Origin: CAYJPA01 sp964371945
GTDB taxonomy: Bacteria > Chloroflexota > Chloroflexia > Thermomicrobiales > UBA6265
DNA length: 33,004 bases
Reading direction: 5' to 3'
Assembly (NCBI GenBank): GCA_964371945.1
Contig: CAYJPA010000069.1
Coordinates: 1 to 33,004 of the forward strand
How positions within the stretch are numbered: position 1 is the stretch's first letter; each line of letters opens with the position of its first letter. Shown piece after piece: positions 23,847-31,957 of the stretch. Under the pieces are notes generated by a model. That model was not told the DNA's origin. It worked only from the letters and a program-made list of their open reading frames with translations, and searched no databases. A program made the position numbers and the translations under genes.

Positions 23847-25562
23847 GTGTCGGATTACCGGTGGGTCGGCGGTGGCGGCCGGCTGACGTGGTACGGGGAT
23901 CCCGGATTCAGCACCTTCATGCGCCGTGCCTTCGCCAAAGGCATGGGTTACACCGACGAAGACATCCACCGCCCGATCATCGGAATCTGTAACACCTGGA
24001 GCGAGCTCAACCACTGCAACAGTCATCTGAAGGAACTGGCCGAAGCGGTCAAGCGCGGCGTCTGGCAGGCCGGAGGGTGGCCGCTCGAGTTCCCCACCAT
24101 CTCACTCGGCGAGATCTTTATCAGCCCCACGAGCATGCTCTTTCGCAATTTGATGGCGATGGACACGGAGGAGATGATCCGCGCTCAGCCGATCGACGGT
24201 GTCGTGCTGCTGGCAAACTGCGACAAGACAACCCCCGCGCAGTTGATGGGCGCGGTCAGCGCTGATCTACCCGCGATCATGATCACCGGCGGTCCAACGA
24301 TGAGTGGCCGCTGGCGCGGTCAAGATTTGGGCGCCTGTACCGATTGCCGGCGTTACTGGACCGAATACCGAGCCGGCACGATCAACGACAAAGAGATCGG
24401 CGAAATTGAGGAAGCGCTTTTCCGCTCCCACGGCCACTGCACCGTGATGGGCACCGCGAGCACCATGGCCTCGGTGGCGGAAGCCCTCGGCATGATGCTT
24501 CCGGGCGCCGCCGCGATTCCCGCGCCCGACTCGAAACGATTGCGACTTGCCGAGGAGACCGGTCGCCGGATCGTCGAAATGATCACCGAGGATCTCCGGC
24601 CCACCAAAATCGTGACCCGTGAAGCGATCGAGAATGCAATCCGAGTCTGTGTGGCAATCGGCGGATCGACCAATGCCGTCGTGCATCTGATCGCGATTGC
24701 GAAGCGAGCCGGAGTCTACTTGCCGCTCGATCTTTGGGACGAGCTCAGCCGGGTGACGCCCTTCATCGCACGGATCAAACCATCCGGTCCGTACCAGATG
24801 GAGGATTTTTACGATGCCGGCGGAGTACCCGCGGTCATGCGCGAGCTGATGCCGCTGCTCCACGGCGGAGCACTGACGGTGACGGGAAAGTCGATCGCCG
24901 AAAACCTGGTGAACGAGCCTGAGACCGTCCGCCGCGAAGTGATCGCGACCGTTACCGAACCATTTGGGGAAGCGGGAGGTATCTCCGTGCTCCGGGGAAA
25001 CCTGGCGCCAGCGGGGGCAATCGTGAAGCACACCGCGGCCTCTCCAAACCTCTTGCAGCACCGCGGCAAGGCGGTGGTCTTCACGTCGATCGAGGACATG
25101 ACCGCCAGGATCAACGATCCCGATCTGGACGTGACTGGTGAGAGCATTCTGGTGCTCCAGAACGCCGGTCCAGTCGGCGCTCCGGGGATGCCTGAAGCTG
25201 GCATGATCCCGATTCCATCGAAGCTCCTGGTCAAAGGCGTGCGCGATATGGTGCGCATTTCCGACGCCCGCATGAGCGGCACGGCCTACGGAACCGTCGT
25301 CCTTCATGTTGCGCCGGAGAGCGCGGTCGGAGGTCCGTTAGCGGCGGTACGAAATGGCGACGAGATCGAGCTCGACGTTCCGGCCCGGCGGCTCACCCTC
25401 CACGTTTCGGACGATGAGATCGCGGCACGAATCGCCGCCGCACCTAAACGGCCGCCGATCGAGTTGACTCGCCGGGGCTACGGCTGGCTCTATGTCAATC
25501 ACGTTACCCAGGCAGACCAGGGCGTCGATTTCGATTTCTGCGCCGCCGATTGGGGGACGTAA
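23847..25562 (+). CDS. IlvD/Edd family dehydratase, sugar-acid type
   Basis: A 571-residue iron-sulfur dehydratase of the IlvD/Edd family. The cluster cysteines are seen in GICNTWSELNHC, LLANCDKTTPAQ and SHGHCTVMGTAS, and the catalytic Ser in SDARMSGTAYG. The NTWSE-N-C-N-H version of the first motif and the ACTDCRRYW insertion resemble L-arabinonate and D-xylonate dehydratases more than dihydroxyacid dehydratase of branched-chain amino acid synthesis (where NxCN and EYD-type contexts differ). I therefore read it as an aldonate dehydratase; IlvD activity cannot be excluded. The GTG start has an excellent GGGAGGAG site at 23832-23839, 7 nt away. No sugar transporter, aldolase or regulator is adjacent, so it stands alone between a hairpin and convergent recJ. 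Confidence 0.85.
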   Translation: MSDYRWVGGGGRLTWYGDPGFSTFMRRAFAKGMGYTDEDIHRPIIGICNTWSELNHCNSHLKELAEAVKRGVWQAGGWPLEFPTISLGEIFISPTSMLFRNLMAMDTEEMIRAQPIDGVVLLANCDKTTPAQLMGAVSADLPAIMITGGPTMSGRWRGQDLGACTDCRRYWTEYRAGTINDKEIGEIEEALFRSHGHCTVMGTASTMASVAEALGMMLPGAAAIPAPDSKRLRLAEETGRRIVEMITEDLRPTKIVTREAIENAIRVCVAIGGSTNAVVHLIAIAKRAGVYLPLDLWDELSRVTPFIARIKPSGPYQMEDFYDAGGVPAVMRELMPLLHGGALTVTGKSIAENLVNEPETVRREVIATVTEPFGEAGGISVLRGNLAPAGAIVKHTAASPNLLQHRGKAVVFTSIEDMTARINDPDLDVTGESILVLQNAGPVGAPGMPEAGMIPIPSKLLVKGVRDMVRISDARMSGTAYGTVVLHVAPESAVGGPLAAVRNGDEIELDVPARRLTLHVSDDEIAARIAAAPKRPPIELTRRGYGWLYVNHVTQADQGVDFDFCAADWGT

Positions 25563-25578
25563 CACCCGACCATTCTCA

Positions 25579-27315
25579 TCATGTTGCCGGCCGGAAGTCT
25601 CTGATCTCGAGATCGAGCTTCCGTTGGCCATTCCAGTTGTCGATCTTCAAAACGGCGGCAATGTCGACATTTCGACCGCTTACGAGTTCTCTCGATCGTT
25701 CGGCCAATCCGAAGGCGATCGCCTTCGCAATGCCCGCGGGCGTGCCCAACTGCAGCCGTAGATGCCGCCGGTCAGCACCGACGACATCCCACTGCCTGAC
25801 GGCGACGTTTCGAACAAGTACAACAGGTTGTTCGTTCCCTTTGCCGAAGGGCTCCAGGCTCTGCAACAGATGTGTCGTCGCGAGGTTTAGCCGTTCGACC
25901 GGCAGCTCCGCATCGAGTTGTATGAACGGATGAAACGGAACGTCGATTCCCGCTTCTTCAATCACCCGATCCATTGCGTCGGCAAGCTCCGAAATCCGTC
26001 TCGTCTGCAACGCGAGACCGGCAGCCTGTTCGTGACCGCCGATTCGAATAAGCATCGACTCGCACCGCCTCAACGCCGCCGCGATGTCGAGTCCCGGAAC
26101 TGAGCGCGCCGACCCGTGAGAGATGTCACCGTCGTCGGACAACACGATCACGGGCCTAAAATACCGCTCCACCAATTGCGATGCGACCGGTCCAAGCAGA
26201 CCGGAGGGCCAATGTCGCCCGGCGAGCACGAGCAATCTGCTGCTCAAGCGCTCTGGTTGCAAGGCGATCATCGACTCCGCTTCGCGGTAGATTCGAGCGG
26301 AGTCGGCTCGCCGCCGTTCGTTGAGCTGTTCGATCTCGTCCGCCATGTGGGTCGCGCGCAATGGATCGCGTTCCAACAAAAGATCGAGTGCCAATCTAGG
26401 GTCACCCATGCGGCCCGCCGCATTCAATCGAGGACCGATCTTGAACACCATCTGTTCGGAGGAAACATTTGCGAGATTGACGCCTGCCCGTCGGCACAGT
26501 GCCGCGAGACCTGGCCGCAGCCCTTTTCCCAGCTGACGGAGACCATCTCGCACCAGCGGGCGATTGATGCCAACGAGCGGAACCATGTCCGCGATGGTAC
26601 CCAACGCGACCAGATCCAGCAGGGCGGTTTCCGGTTCACCTTCGTCCCCATCGATTCGATACCCGTCACGAGCAAGCGCGGCGACGACCATAAACGCCAC
26701 ACCCACGGCGCAGAGATCGGCAAAACGCTCGCCTCCGGGAAGCTGCGCTGACACGACGATCGCATCGTCAGGAGGATCTCCCGCGATTTGGTGATGGTCG
26801 AGAATCACGACATCGAGACCGCTCGCAAGGGCTTGCGAGACGTGCACCGGATCGCTGCTGCCGCAGTCGACCGCGACTAAGAGCGTGACACCGACCTCTG
26901 CAAACGCAGCGATCGAGAATTTGTTCAGACCATAGCCCTGCTCGCGAGTCGGAAGTATCGCGATCACCAAGTCCGGCGATTTTGCCGCCTGGCGCAAAGC
27001 GTGAACAATCACCGCGGTGGCGGTTACTCCATCGGCATCATAGTCACCGAAAATCCCGATCCGTTCTCCCCGATCGAGTGCCGCCCCGATGCGCTCCACC
27101 GCGGCTTGGAGATTCGGTAAGCCCTCCGGATCCGGCGCGTGGCGCGGTCGCTGGTCCAGAAAGGCGGTAGCCTCAGTGACATGAGATATCCCCCGCCGGG
27201 CGAGCAATTCGTGGAGCAAAGGATCGGGATGCAGGCGTGGAATGTCGTCTCCAAGTGGCCCGGGCTCAATCCACAACGTTTTTATCAAAGCATCCGTCCT
27301 CAAGAAACTGGACAT
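25579..27315 (-). CDS. recJ: Single-stranded-DNA-specific exonuclease RecJ
   Basis: A 578-residue RecJ, a 5'-3' single-strand exonuclease working in RecF-pathway recombination, mismatch and base-excision repair. The DHH phosphoesterase motifs are visible: GIFGDYDADGVTATA (motif I), VAVDCGSSD, and VVILDHHQI (DHH). The DHHA1 segment carries IRIGGHEQAAGLAL, and a C-terminal OB-like domain closes the protein. Length is in the usual 550-580 range when started at ATG 27315. The frame is open to 27447, but the extra 44 residues are unlike RecJ. No convincing ribosome site precedes 27315, and in-frame TTG codons slightly downstream are alternatives. It is convergent with the dehydratase gene (16 nt between stops) and divergent from the L,D-transpeptidase gene. 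Confidence 0.94.
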   Translation of the reverse strand: MSSFLRTDALIKTLWIEPGPLGDDIPRLHPDPLLHELLARRGISHVTEATAFLDQRPRHAPDPEGLPNLQAAVERIGAALDRGERIGIFGDYDADGVTATAVIVHALRQAAKSPDLVIAILPTREQGYGLNKFSIAAFAEVGVTLLVAVDCGSSDPVHVSQALASGLDVVILDHHQIAGDPPDDAIVVSAQLPGGERFADLCAVGVAFMVVAALARDGYRIDGDEGEPETALLDLVALGTIADMVPLVGINRPLVRDGLRQLGKGLRPGLAALCRRAGVNLANVSSEQMVFKIGPRLNAAGRMGDPRLALDLLLERDPLRATHMADEIEQLNERRRADSARIYREAESMIALQPERLSSRLLVLAGRHWPSGLLGPVASQLVERYFRPVIVLSDDGDISHGSARSVPGLDIAAALRRCESMLIRIGGHEQAAGLALQTRRISELADAMDRVIEEAGIDVPFHPFIQLDAELPVERLNLATTHLLQSLEPFGKGNEQPVVLVRNVAVRQWDVVGADRRHLRLQLGTPAGIAKAIAFGLAERSRELVSGRNVDIAAVLKIDNWNGQRKLDLEIRDFRPAT

Positions 27316-27523
27316 ATGGCAGGGTGTACGTACAGTGATCGGATGGTACCATGCAATCTCGGAAGGCTCTTGACGCGATCCATTCCGCCTGGCAAATTCG
27401 CGATTATCGAATTGTGCCATTGATGTTCGCAAACGTTTCGACTTCAAGAATGGGCGACTTACCGCGGCGTGATTGAAAACACGTACCGAATTGAACGGTA
27501 GGCCGGGGGGAAAGGGGGAAGAC

Positions 27524-28705
27524 GTGCCAGCAACGCACAGATCGTGCCGGCGCCGGGGTACCGCCGGTCATCGGGTTCATATCGCGATCATCGTCACCAT
27601 GCTTGCGGTTGTTGCAGCTGCCGCGTTCGCTCCGATCGCGCAGGCGCAGCTGTGGGCGGCGCCGTCAACGGTCTGGGTCGAACCAAGCGGGCATACAGTG
27701 GACGGTTTGTTTCTCGACACCTGGCGCACACAGGAGCCGCTGCTCGGCGCTCCGATCTCGGAAGAGATGACTGCCAAAGTCCCGCTCATTGACAACAAAA
27801 AAGTTGATCTCACTGTCCAGTATTTCGAAAACCTCGCGATCGCGTACTCGCCAAATGATCCTCGCGGCGACGACTGGACCATTCAGGCCCTGCCCATGGG
27901 CATCGATGCCCTCAAAAACGACCAGAAGAAATTGGAGAAGTTCACGATCGCCGACTCCGGCACCTGCTCAAAGGTTGCCAGCACGGATTGCCGGCGCTTT
28001 GGTGAAACCAAGCACACAATTCGCTGGGGTTTCAAGACATTTTGGGAAGCCAATGGCGGCGAGCCGATGTTGGGTCTGCCGATCACCGAGGAATTCCAGC
28101 TTTCGAAGGGCGTAACGACCCAGTATTTCGAGCGCGCGGTCTTGGTTTGGAACGAAAAGGATGGCGTGACCGCCCGGGCCATCGGCAAAGAACTGGCAAA
28201 GAAGCTCAAGATCAATACGAAAAAGGTCGCCCAGCCGCTCGACATCCCTGTTTATGACGAAGCACTCTTCCAGCCGCCGATCGGTGTCGGTGGCATGCTC
28301 GGCGCCGGTCCTGGTCCGATTCAAGGTTCGTACAAAGAAATCGTGATCTCAATTTCGCAGCAGGCGATGTGGGCGTACGAAAACGGGGTCGTGGTCACCT
28401 CAACCTATGTCAGCACTGGAGTCGGCGATGTGCCGGAAACGGTTACGCCGACCGGATACTTCTCCGTTTTGGTAAAGTACGACATTCAGACCATGGACGG
28501 GACGATCAACGACGAGTATTACAACGTGCCGGATGTGCCATGGGTCATGTACTTTGACAACAACGGGAACGCGATCCACGGGGCATACTGGCACAACAAT
28601 TTCGGCACGCCAATGAGCCACGGGTGCGTCAATCTCCCGCTCGATGTCGCCAGCTTCCTCTACGGCTGGGCCCCCGAAGGCACCGCCGTCACCGTCATCG
28701 ACTAA
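27524..28705 (+). CDS. Secreted L,D-transpeptidase (YkuD) with two internal repeats
   Basis: A 393-residue exported protein. After an Arg-rich n-region comes a hydrophobic core (IAIIVTMLAVVAAAAF) and a signal-peptidase site near AQA|Q. Two related units of about 40 residues follow (66-110 and 172-211), each with LG-PI-EE and a VQYFE or TQYFE motif; similar repeats occur in Chloroflexota surface proteins as far as I recall. The C-terminal YkuD domain has the catalytic HGAYWHNNFGTPMSHGCVNLP region with His352, His366 and Cys368. YkuD enzymes form 3-3 peptidoglycan cross-links or attach proteins to the wall. GTG 27524 is chosen because GGGGG (27514-27518) lies 5 nt upstream; the frame opens at TTG 27473 without a ribosome site. 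A clear terminator follows. Confidence 0.92.
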   Translation: MPATHRSCRRRGTAGHRVHIAIIVTMLAVVAAAAFAPIAQAQLWAAPSTVWVEPSGHTVDGLFLDTWRTQEPLLGAPISEEMTAKVPLIDNKKVDLTVQYFENLAIAYSPNDPRGDDWTIQALPMGIDALKNDQKKLEKFTIADSGTCSKVASTDCRRFGETKHTIRWGFKTFWEANGGEPMLGLPITEEFQLSKGVTTQYFERAVLVWNEKDGVTARAIGKELAKKLKINTKKVAQPLDIPVYDEALFQPPIGVGGMLGAGPGPIQGSYKEIVISISQQAMWAYENGVVVTSTYVSTGVGDVPETVTPTGYFSVLVKYDIQTMDGTINDEYYNVPDVPWVMYFDNNGNAIHGAYWHNNFGTPMSHGCVNLPLDVASFLYGWAPEGTAVTVID

Positions 28706-28729
28706 ACCGTACGATTCGAGACATACAGA

Positions 28730-28769
28730 ACGCGGCCGAGCCTGAATCGCTCGGCCGTGTCGTTTTCTT
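28730..28769 (+). terminator. Intrinsic terminator after the L,D-transpeptidase gene
   Basis: A stem of 12 bp including one G-U pair (28730-28741 with 28749-28760) closes a 7-nt loop and is followed by CGTTTTCTTA. This is the most classical rho-independent terminator in the window, 24 nt after the stop. Confidence 0.85.
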
Positions 28770-28840
28770 AGTGTTTCCCGGACGTGAAAACAGGTAGTGA
28801 CCGGAATCGCTGTCGCCTCAAGACCCGCGATCCGTAGATA

Positions 28841-30481
28841 ATGACTGGGCGCGATAAGCTAAATCTTCCGAACTCCGGCTTGACACCAAGAAGCGAGGAA
28901 TCCTTGGCAGCTCCATCAACTTCGACGTACGACGCAATCGTCGTTGGCTCAGGTCACAACGGGTTGATCGCGGCCGGGTATCTCGCTAAGGCCGGCAAAA
29001 AGGTGCTTGTGGTCGAACGCCGCGAAATCATCGGCGGTGCGACCGTTACCGAAGAAGCCTTCCCCGGCTACCACCTCTCCACCTGCTCATACGTCTGCAA
29101 CCTGTTGTTACCAGAGGTCATTCAAGATCTCGAGCTCGAACGCCATGGTTACCATGTGCGTCCGTTCGACCCAACCTACTTCTGCCCATTTCCCGACGGT
29201 CAGTACTACATGTCATTCCTGGACGGCCGCAAGACGCGAGAGCAGATCGCGAAATTCTCGACCAAGGACGTAACCGCGTACGACGTCTACTGGGAGATGT
29301 GGGATCGCATTTTGGCCCGCACTCGCCCGCTGATGATGGCAGCCGCGCCATCGCTATCCGAGATCGAAACCGCCTTCTCGGGCCCGCAGGGATTGGAGGA
29401 CTGGCGAACGCTGACGCAGAAGAGCATCGCTGAGGTGCTCGATTACTACTTCGAATCGCCACAGCTCAAGGCACCACTGTGCACGGGCGGTGTCATCGGC
29501 GTAAACGCGGGTCCCCTGACGCCGGGCACATGTTACGTCAAGTTCCACCATCTGATCGGGTCGATCGACGGCCATCAAGGCGCCTGGGGCTTCGTACACG
29601 GTGGGATGGGCAGCATCTCGAAGGCGATCGCGGCATTCGACGAACAAGCTGGGGTCGACATCATTACCGACGCCGAGGTCGCGGAGATCGAGATCGCCAA
29701 CGGTCATGCCAAAGGGGTGCGACTGCTCGACGGCCGCCGATTCAACGCCGACCTAGTGCTCTCCAACGCCGATCCCCACCGCACCTTTCTGGACATGGTC
29801 GGCGAGCAGCATCTCCCGGCGGATTACGTCGAGGGAATCAAGAAGATCAAGGTCAAAGGCTCAGTCGTCAAAGTCCTGATGGGACTTTCGGAGCTCCCCA
29901 ACTTCACGGCCTATTCCGGACTCGAAGTCGGACCTCAACACACCGGTGGAATCACGATCAATCCGTCGATCGAGTATCTGGAAACGGCATGGGACGACTG
30001 CAAGCGCGGCAATCCGTCTCGGCGACCATTCATGGACTGCTACATCCAAACCGCGACCGAAGAGGGTCTTGCACCCGCCGGCAAGCACACGTTGAGTATG
30101 TTCGTGCAATACGCGCCATATGACCTGGCGGAAGGCAGCTGGGACGAGCGACGCGACGAGATCGGGAAGAACATCATCGACACCTTCGCCGAGTACGCGC
30201 CGAACGTTCCGAACGCGATCGAGCATATTTCCGTGCTCGGTCCACCCGATATCGAGCGGATCATCGGCATCACCGGAGGCAATATCTTCCACGGCGAGAT
30301 CTTGCCGGACCAAATGTTTGGCAATCGGCCGGTTCCCGGCTATTCCGGTTACCAATCGCCTGTCGATGGGCTGTATTTATGCGGTTCAGGTGCGTGGCCG
30401 GGCGGAGGTGTTTTCGGCGCGCCGGGACGCAATTGCGCGCTTCAGGTGCTGGCCGATCTGGAGCCGGAAACCTGGGAGTAA
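28841..30481 (+). CDS. FAD-dependent oxidoreductase, phytoene desaturase/PYROXD2-like
   Basis: A 546-residue flavoprotein of the CrtI/amine-oxidase superfamily. The dinucleotide fold is seen at residues 31-60 (AIVVGSGHNGLIAAGYLAKAGK, then VVERRE and GGATVTEE). The middle has GFVHGGMGSISKAI and the second FAD strand LVLSNADPHRTF. The C-terminus has the FAD-contacting LYLCGSGAWPGGGVFGAPG. It looks closer to the PYROXD2-type branch than to true carotenoid desaturases, and no carotenoid genes are adjacent, so the substrate is unknown. The ATG at 28841 has no ribosome site and overlaps a TAGATAAT box; the in-frame TTG at 28904 has GAGG 5 nt upstream and still precedes the fold, so the protein may start there (525 residues). 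It converges with the DinB gene, with 2 nt between stops. Confidence 0.88.
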   Translation: MTGRDKLNLPNSGLTPRSEESLAAPSTSTYDAIVVGSGHNGLIAAGYLAKAGKKVLVVERREIIGGATVTEEAFPGYHLSTCSYVCNLLLPEVIQDLELERHGYHVRPFDPTYFCPFPDGQYYMSFLDGRKTREQIAKFSTKDVTAYDVYWEMWDRILARTRPLMMAAAPSLSEIETAFSGPQGLEDWRTLTQKSIAEVLDYYFESPQLKAPLCTGGVIGVNAGPLTPGTCYVKFHHLIGSIDGHQGAWGFVHGGMGSISKAIAAFDEQAGVDIITDAEVAEIEIANGHAKGVRLLDGRRFNADLVLSNADPHRTFLDMVGEQHLPADYVEGIKKIKVKGSVVKVLMGLSELPNFTAYSGLEVGPQHTGGITINPSIEYLETAWDDCKRGNPSRRPFMDCYIQTATEEGLAPAGKHTLSMFVQYAPYDLAEGSWDERRDEIGKNIIDTFAEYAPNVPNAIEHISVLGPPDIERIIGITGGNIFHGEILPDQMFGNRPVPGYSGYQSPVDGLYLCGSGAWPGGGVFGAPGRNCALQVLADLEPETWE

Positions 30482-30483
30482 GC

Positions 30484-30996
30484 CTACTCGCCGGTCGCGC
30501 CGTCGATCGCTTCGCGCAGGATGTCGGCGTGACCGCAATGTCGCGCCACTTCTTCGACCATGTGCGTCATGATCCAGCCAACGGTCAGTCCATTAGCGCG
30601 GGACCGATCCCCCTTGGCAATATCCTCCCATGAGACTCGGGAAGCGATCTCGTGTGAGCACTCGCACTCGGTTTTGTAGAGGGCGATGATTCCATCACAG
30701 GTTTCATCAGGCTCGATTCGCCAGTCGGCATCAGGATCGTCTTTGTTCCACGGGGCTGGAACCTCGAGCCCAGCCATTTGCATCTGAAACCACCAACGCT
30801 CGACGCCCGCGGAGTGCTTGACGAGTTTGATCAAACTGACCCCGGATGAAGTACCGGGGCGGAGCATCTCGTCGTCGGTCAGGCCATCGAGTTTCCAGAG
30901 GAGTGTTGCTCTCAGAAAGTCGAGGAAACTTTCAAGCATCTGAATCGGCGGCGCGGCGCCCGGCGGTTCTGGTCGATGGTCTCCCGAGCTCTGCAT
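30484..30996 (-). CDS. DinB/DUF664 family protein
   Basis: A 170-residue four-helix-bundle protein of the DinB superfamily (DUF664 branch). These are putative metal-dependent transferases, several using low-molecular-weight thiols such as mycothiol or bacillithiol. The metal-binding His positions are seen in LVKHSAGVERWW and in the C-terminal THMVEEVARHCGHADI; LDGLTDDEMLRP near the N-terminus is typical. Length is standard. The ATG has AGGAG about 6 nt upstream. It lies 19 nt after the UbiA gene stop on the same strand and may be co-transcribed with it. The biochemical activity is unknown. Confidence 0.85.
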   Translation of the reverse strand: MQSSGDHRPEPPGAAPPIQMLESFLDFLRATLLWKLDGLTDDEMLRPGTSSGVSLIKLVKHSAGVERWWFQMQMAGLEVPAPWNKDDPDADWRIEPDETCDGIIALYKTECECSHEIASRVSWEDIAKGDRSRANGLTVGWIMTHMVEEVARHCGHADILREAIDGATGE

Positions 30997-31015
30997 GTCA
31001 TCTCCTGAAAGAAAC

Positions 31016-31942
31016 TCAGCCGATATAGAGGATCGCCACGCTTGTCAGGCCCCAACCAATGATGCAGAGGAAGAGCGGCTTGTCGGTGACCAACAGAACT
31101 TCTGGGCTCCCGCCGAGCTCGCGGCGGTAGATCAGGTAGAGGTAACGGAAGAGCGCGTAGAGCACGAACGGAATCGTCAGCATCATCGCGTGGTTGTCAG
31201 GCACCGTCGGGGAGTCGAAGGTGTAAAGGGAGTAAGTCATCACGGTCGCGGAAGCGACAATCCCAATGATCTGATCCAGCAGCTGCACCGAATAGGCGTC
31301 GAGATTCGCCCGATGCTTTGCCGCGAGATGCTCGAGGGTGGTCAGCTCGTTGCGTCGCTTTCCAAACCCGATGAAAAGCGCGCCGAGCATCGTGCAGACG
31401 TAGAGCCAGGGCGAAACGGGCACCGAGATCGCGATCGCGCCGGCAGCGGCGCGCATGACGAAACCGGCGGCAATCGCGAACACATCCAGAATCACAACAG
31501 TTTTCAGGCCATATGAGTAAGCGACCATCAGTGTGATGTAGGCCCCGAAAATCCCGGTCAGCGCCGGTCTGATCGCCAATGATCCAAGCAATCCGATCAC
31601 CAGGAGAAGCCCGGCAATGATCATCGCATTGCGTGGAAAGACTTCTCCGGCCGCGATCGGGCGAAAGCGCTTTTTGGGATGCAGTCTGTCCTGCTCGGCG
31701 TCGCGAAGATCGTTGATGAGGTAGACGCCGCTGCTCACCGCGCAAAAAAGAATCGCCGCTCCGATTGACCGGAGCAAATAGTGAACGTCGAATGCCCGGT
31801 CGGCAAAAATAATCGGCGCCATGACCAGGCTGTTTTTCGTCCACTGCAGGGGCCGAAGGGCGCGGATAATCGCGGGCAGCCGCATTCCTGTCGCTGGAAC
31901 GACGGTGGGAATCGCGCTGGCTTGACCCTGTTCAGCCACCAT
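31016..31942 (-). CDS. UbiA-family prenyltransferase, decaprenyl-phosphate phosphoribosyltransferase type
   Basis: A 308-residue integral membrane protein with about eight or nine hydrophobic helices. The first Asp-rich motif NDLRDAEQDRLHP is followed by KKRFRPIAAG, the version found in decaprenyl-phosphate 5-phosphoribosyltransferases (Rv3806c family), and the second motif is YSYGLKTVVILDV. These enzymes transfer phosphoribose to a polyprenyl phosphate; in mycobacteria this leads to the arabinose donor for cell-wall arabinan. The host lipid and the final sugar here are unknown. ATG 31942 is the best start though its ribosome site is weak. It begins 15 nt after the stop of the SDR gene and precedes the DinB gene, so the three form a likely operon. 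Confidence 0.9.
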   Translation of the reverse strand: MVAEQGQASAIPTVVPATGMRLPAIIRALRPLQWTKNSLVMAPIIFADRAFDVHYLLRSIGAAILFCAVSSGVYLINDLRDAEQDRLHPKKRFRPIAAGEVFPRNAMIIAGLLLVIGLLGSLAIRPALTGIFGAYITLMVAYSYGLKTVVILDVFAIAAGFVMRAAAGAIAISVPVSPWLYVCTMLGALFIGFGKRRNELTTLEHLAAKHRANLDAYSVQLLDQIIGIVASATVMTYSLYTFDSPTVPDNHAMMLTIPFVLYALFRYLYLIYRRELGGSPEVLLVTDKPLFLCIIGWGLTSVAILYIG

Positions 31943-31957
31943 ATGCCAACCAATGTA

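Noticed and set aside
24267..25307. Minus-strand open frame of 346 residues, His/Asp rich
   Set aside because: Antisense shadow of the IlvD/Edd gene; its His-rich look comes from complementing frequent GTG and ATG triplets.
26116..26751. Plus-strand frame of 211 residues inside recJ
   Set aside because: Overlaps DHH and DHHA1 coding sequence of recJ, with no ribosome site or domain.
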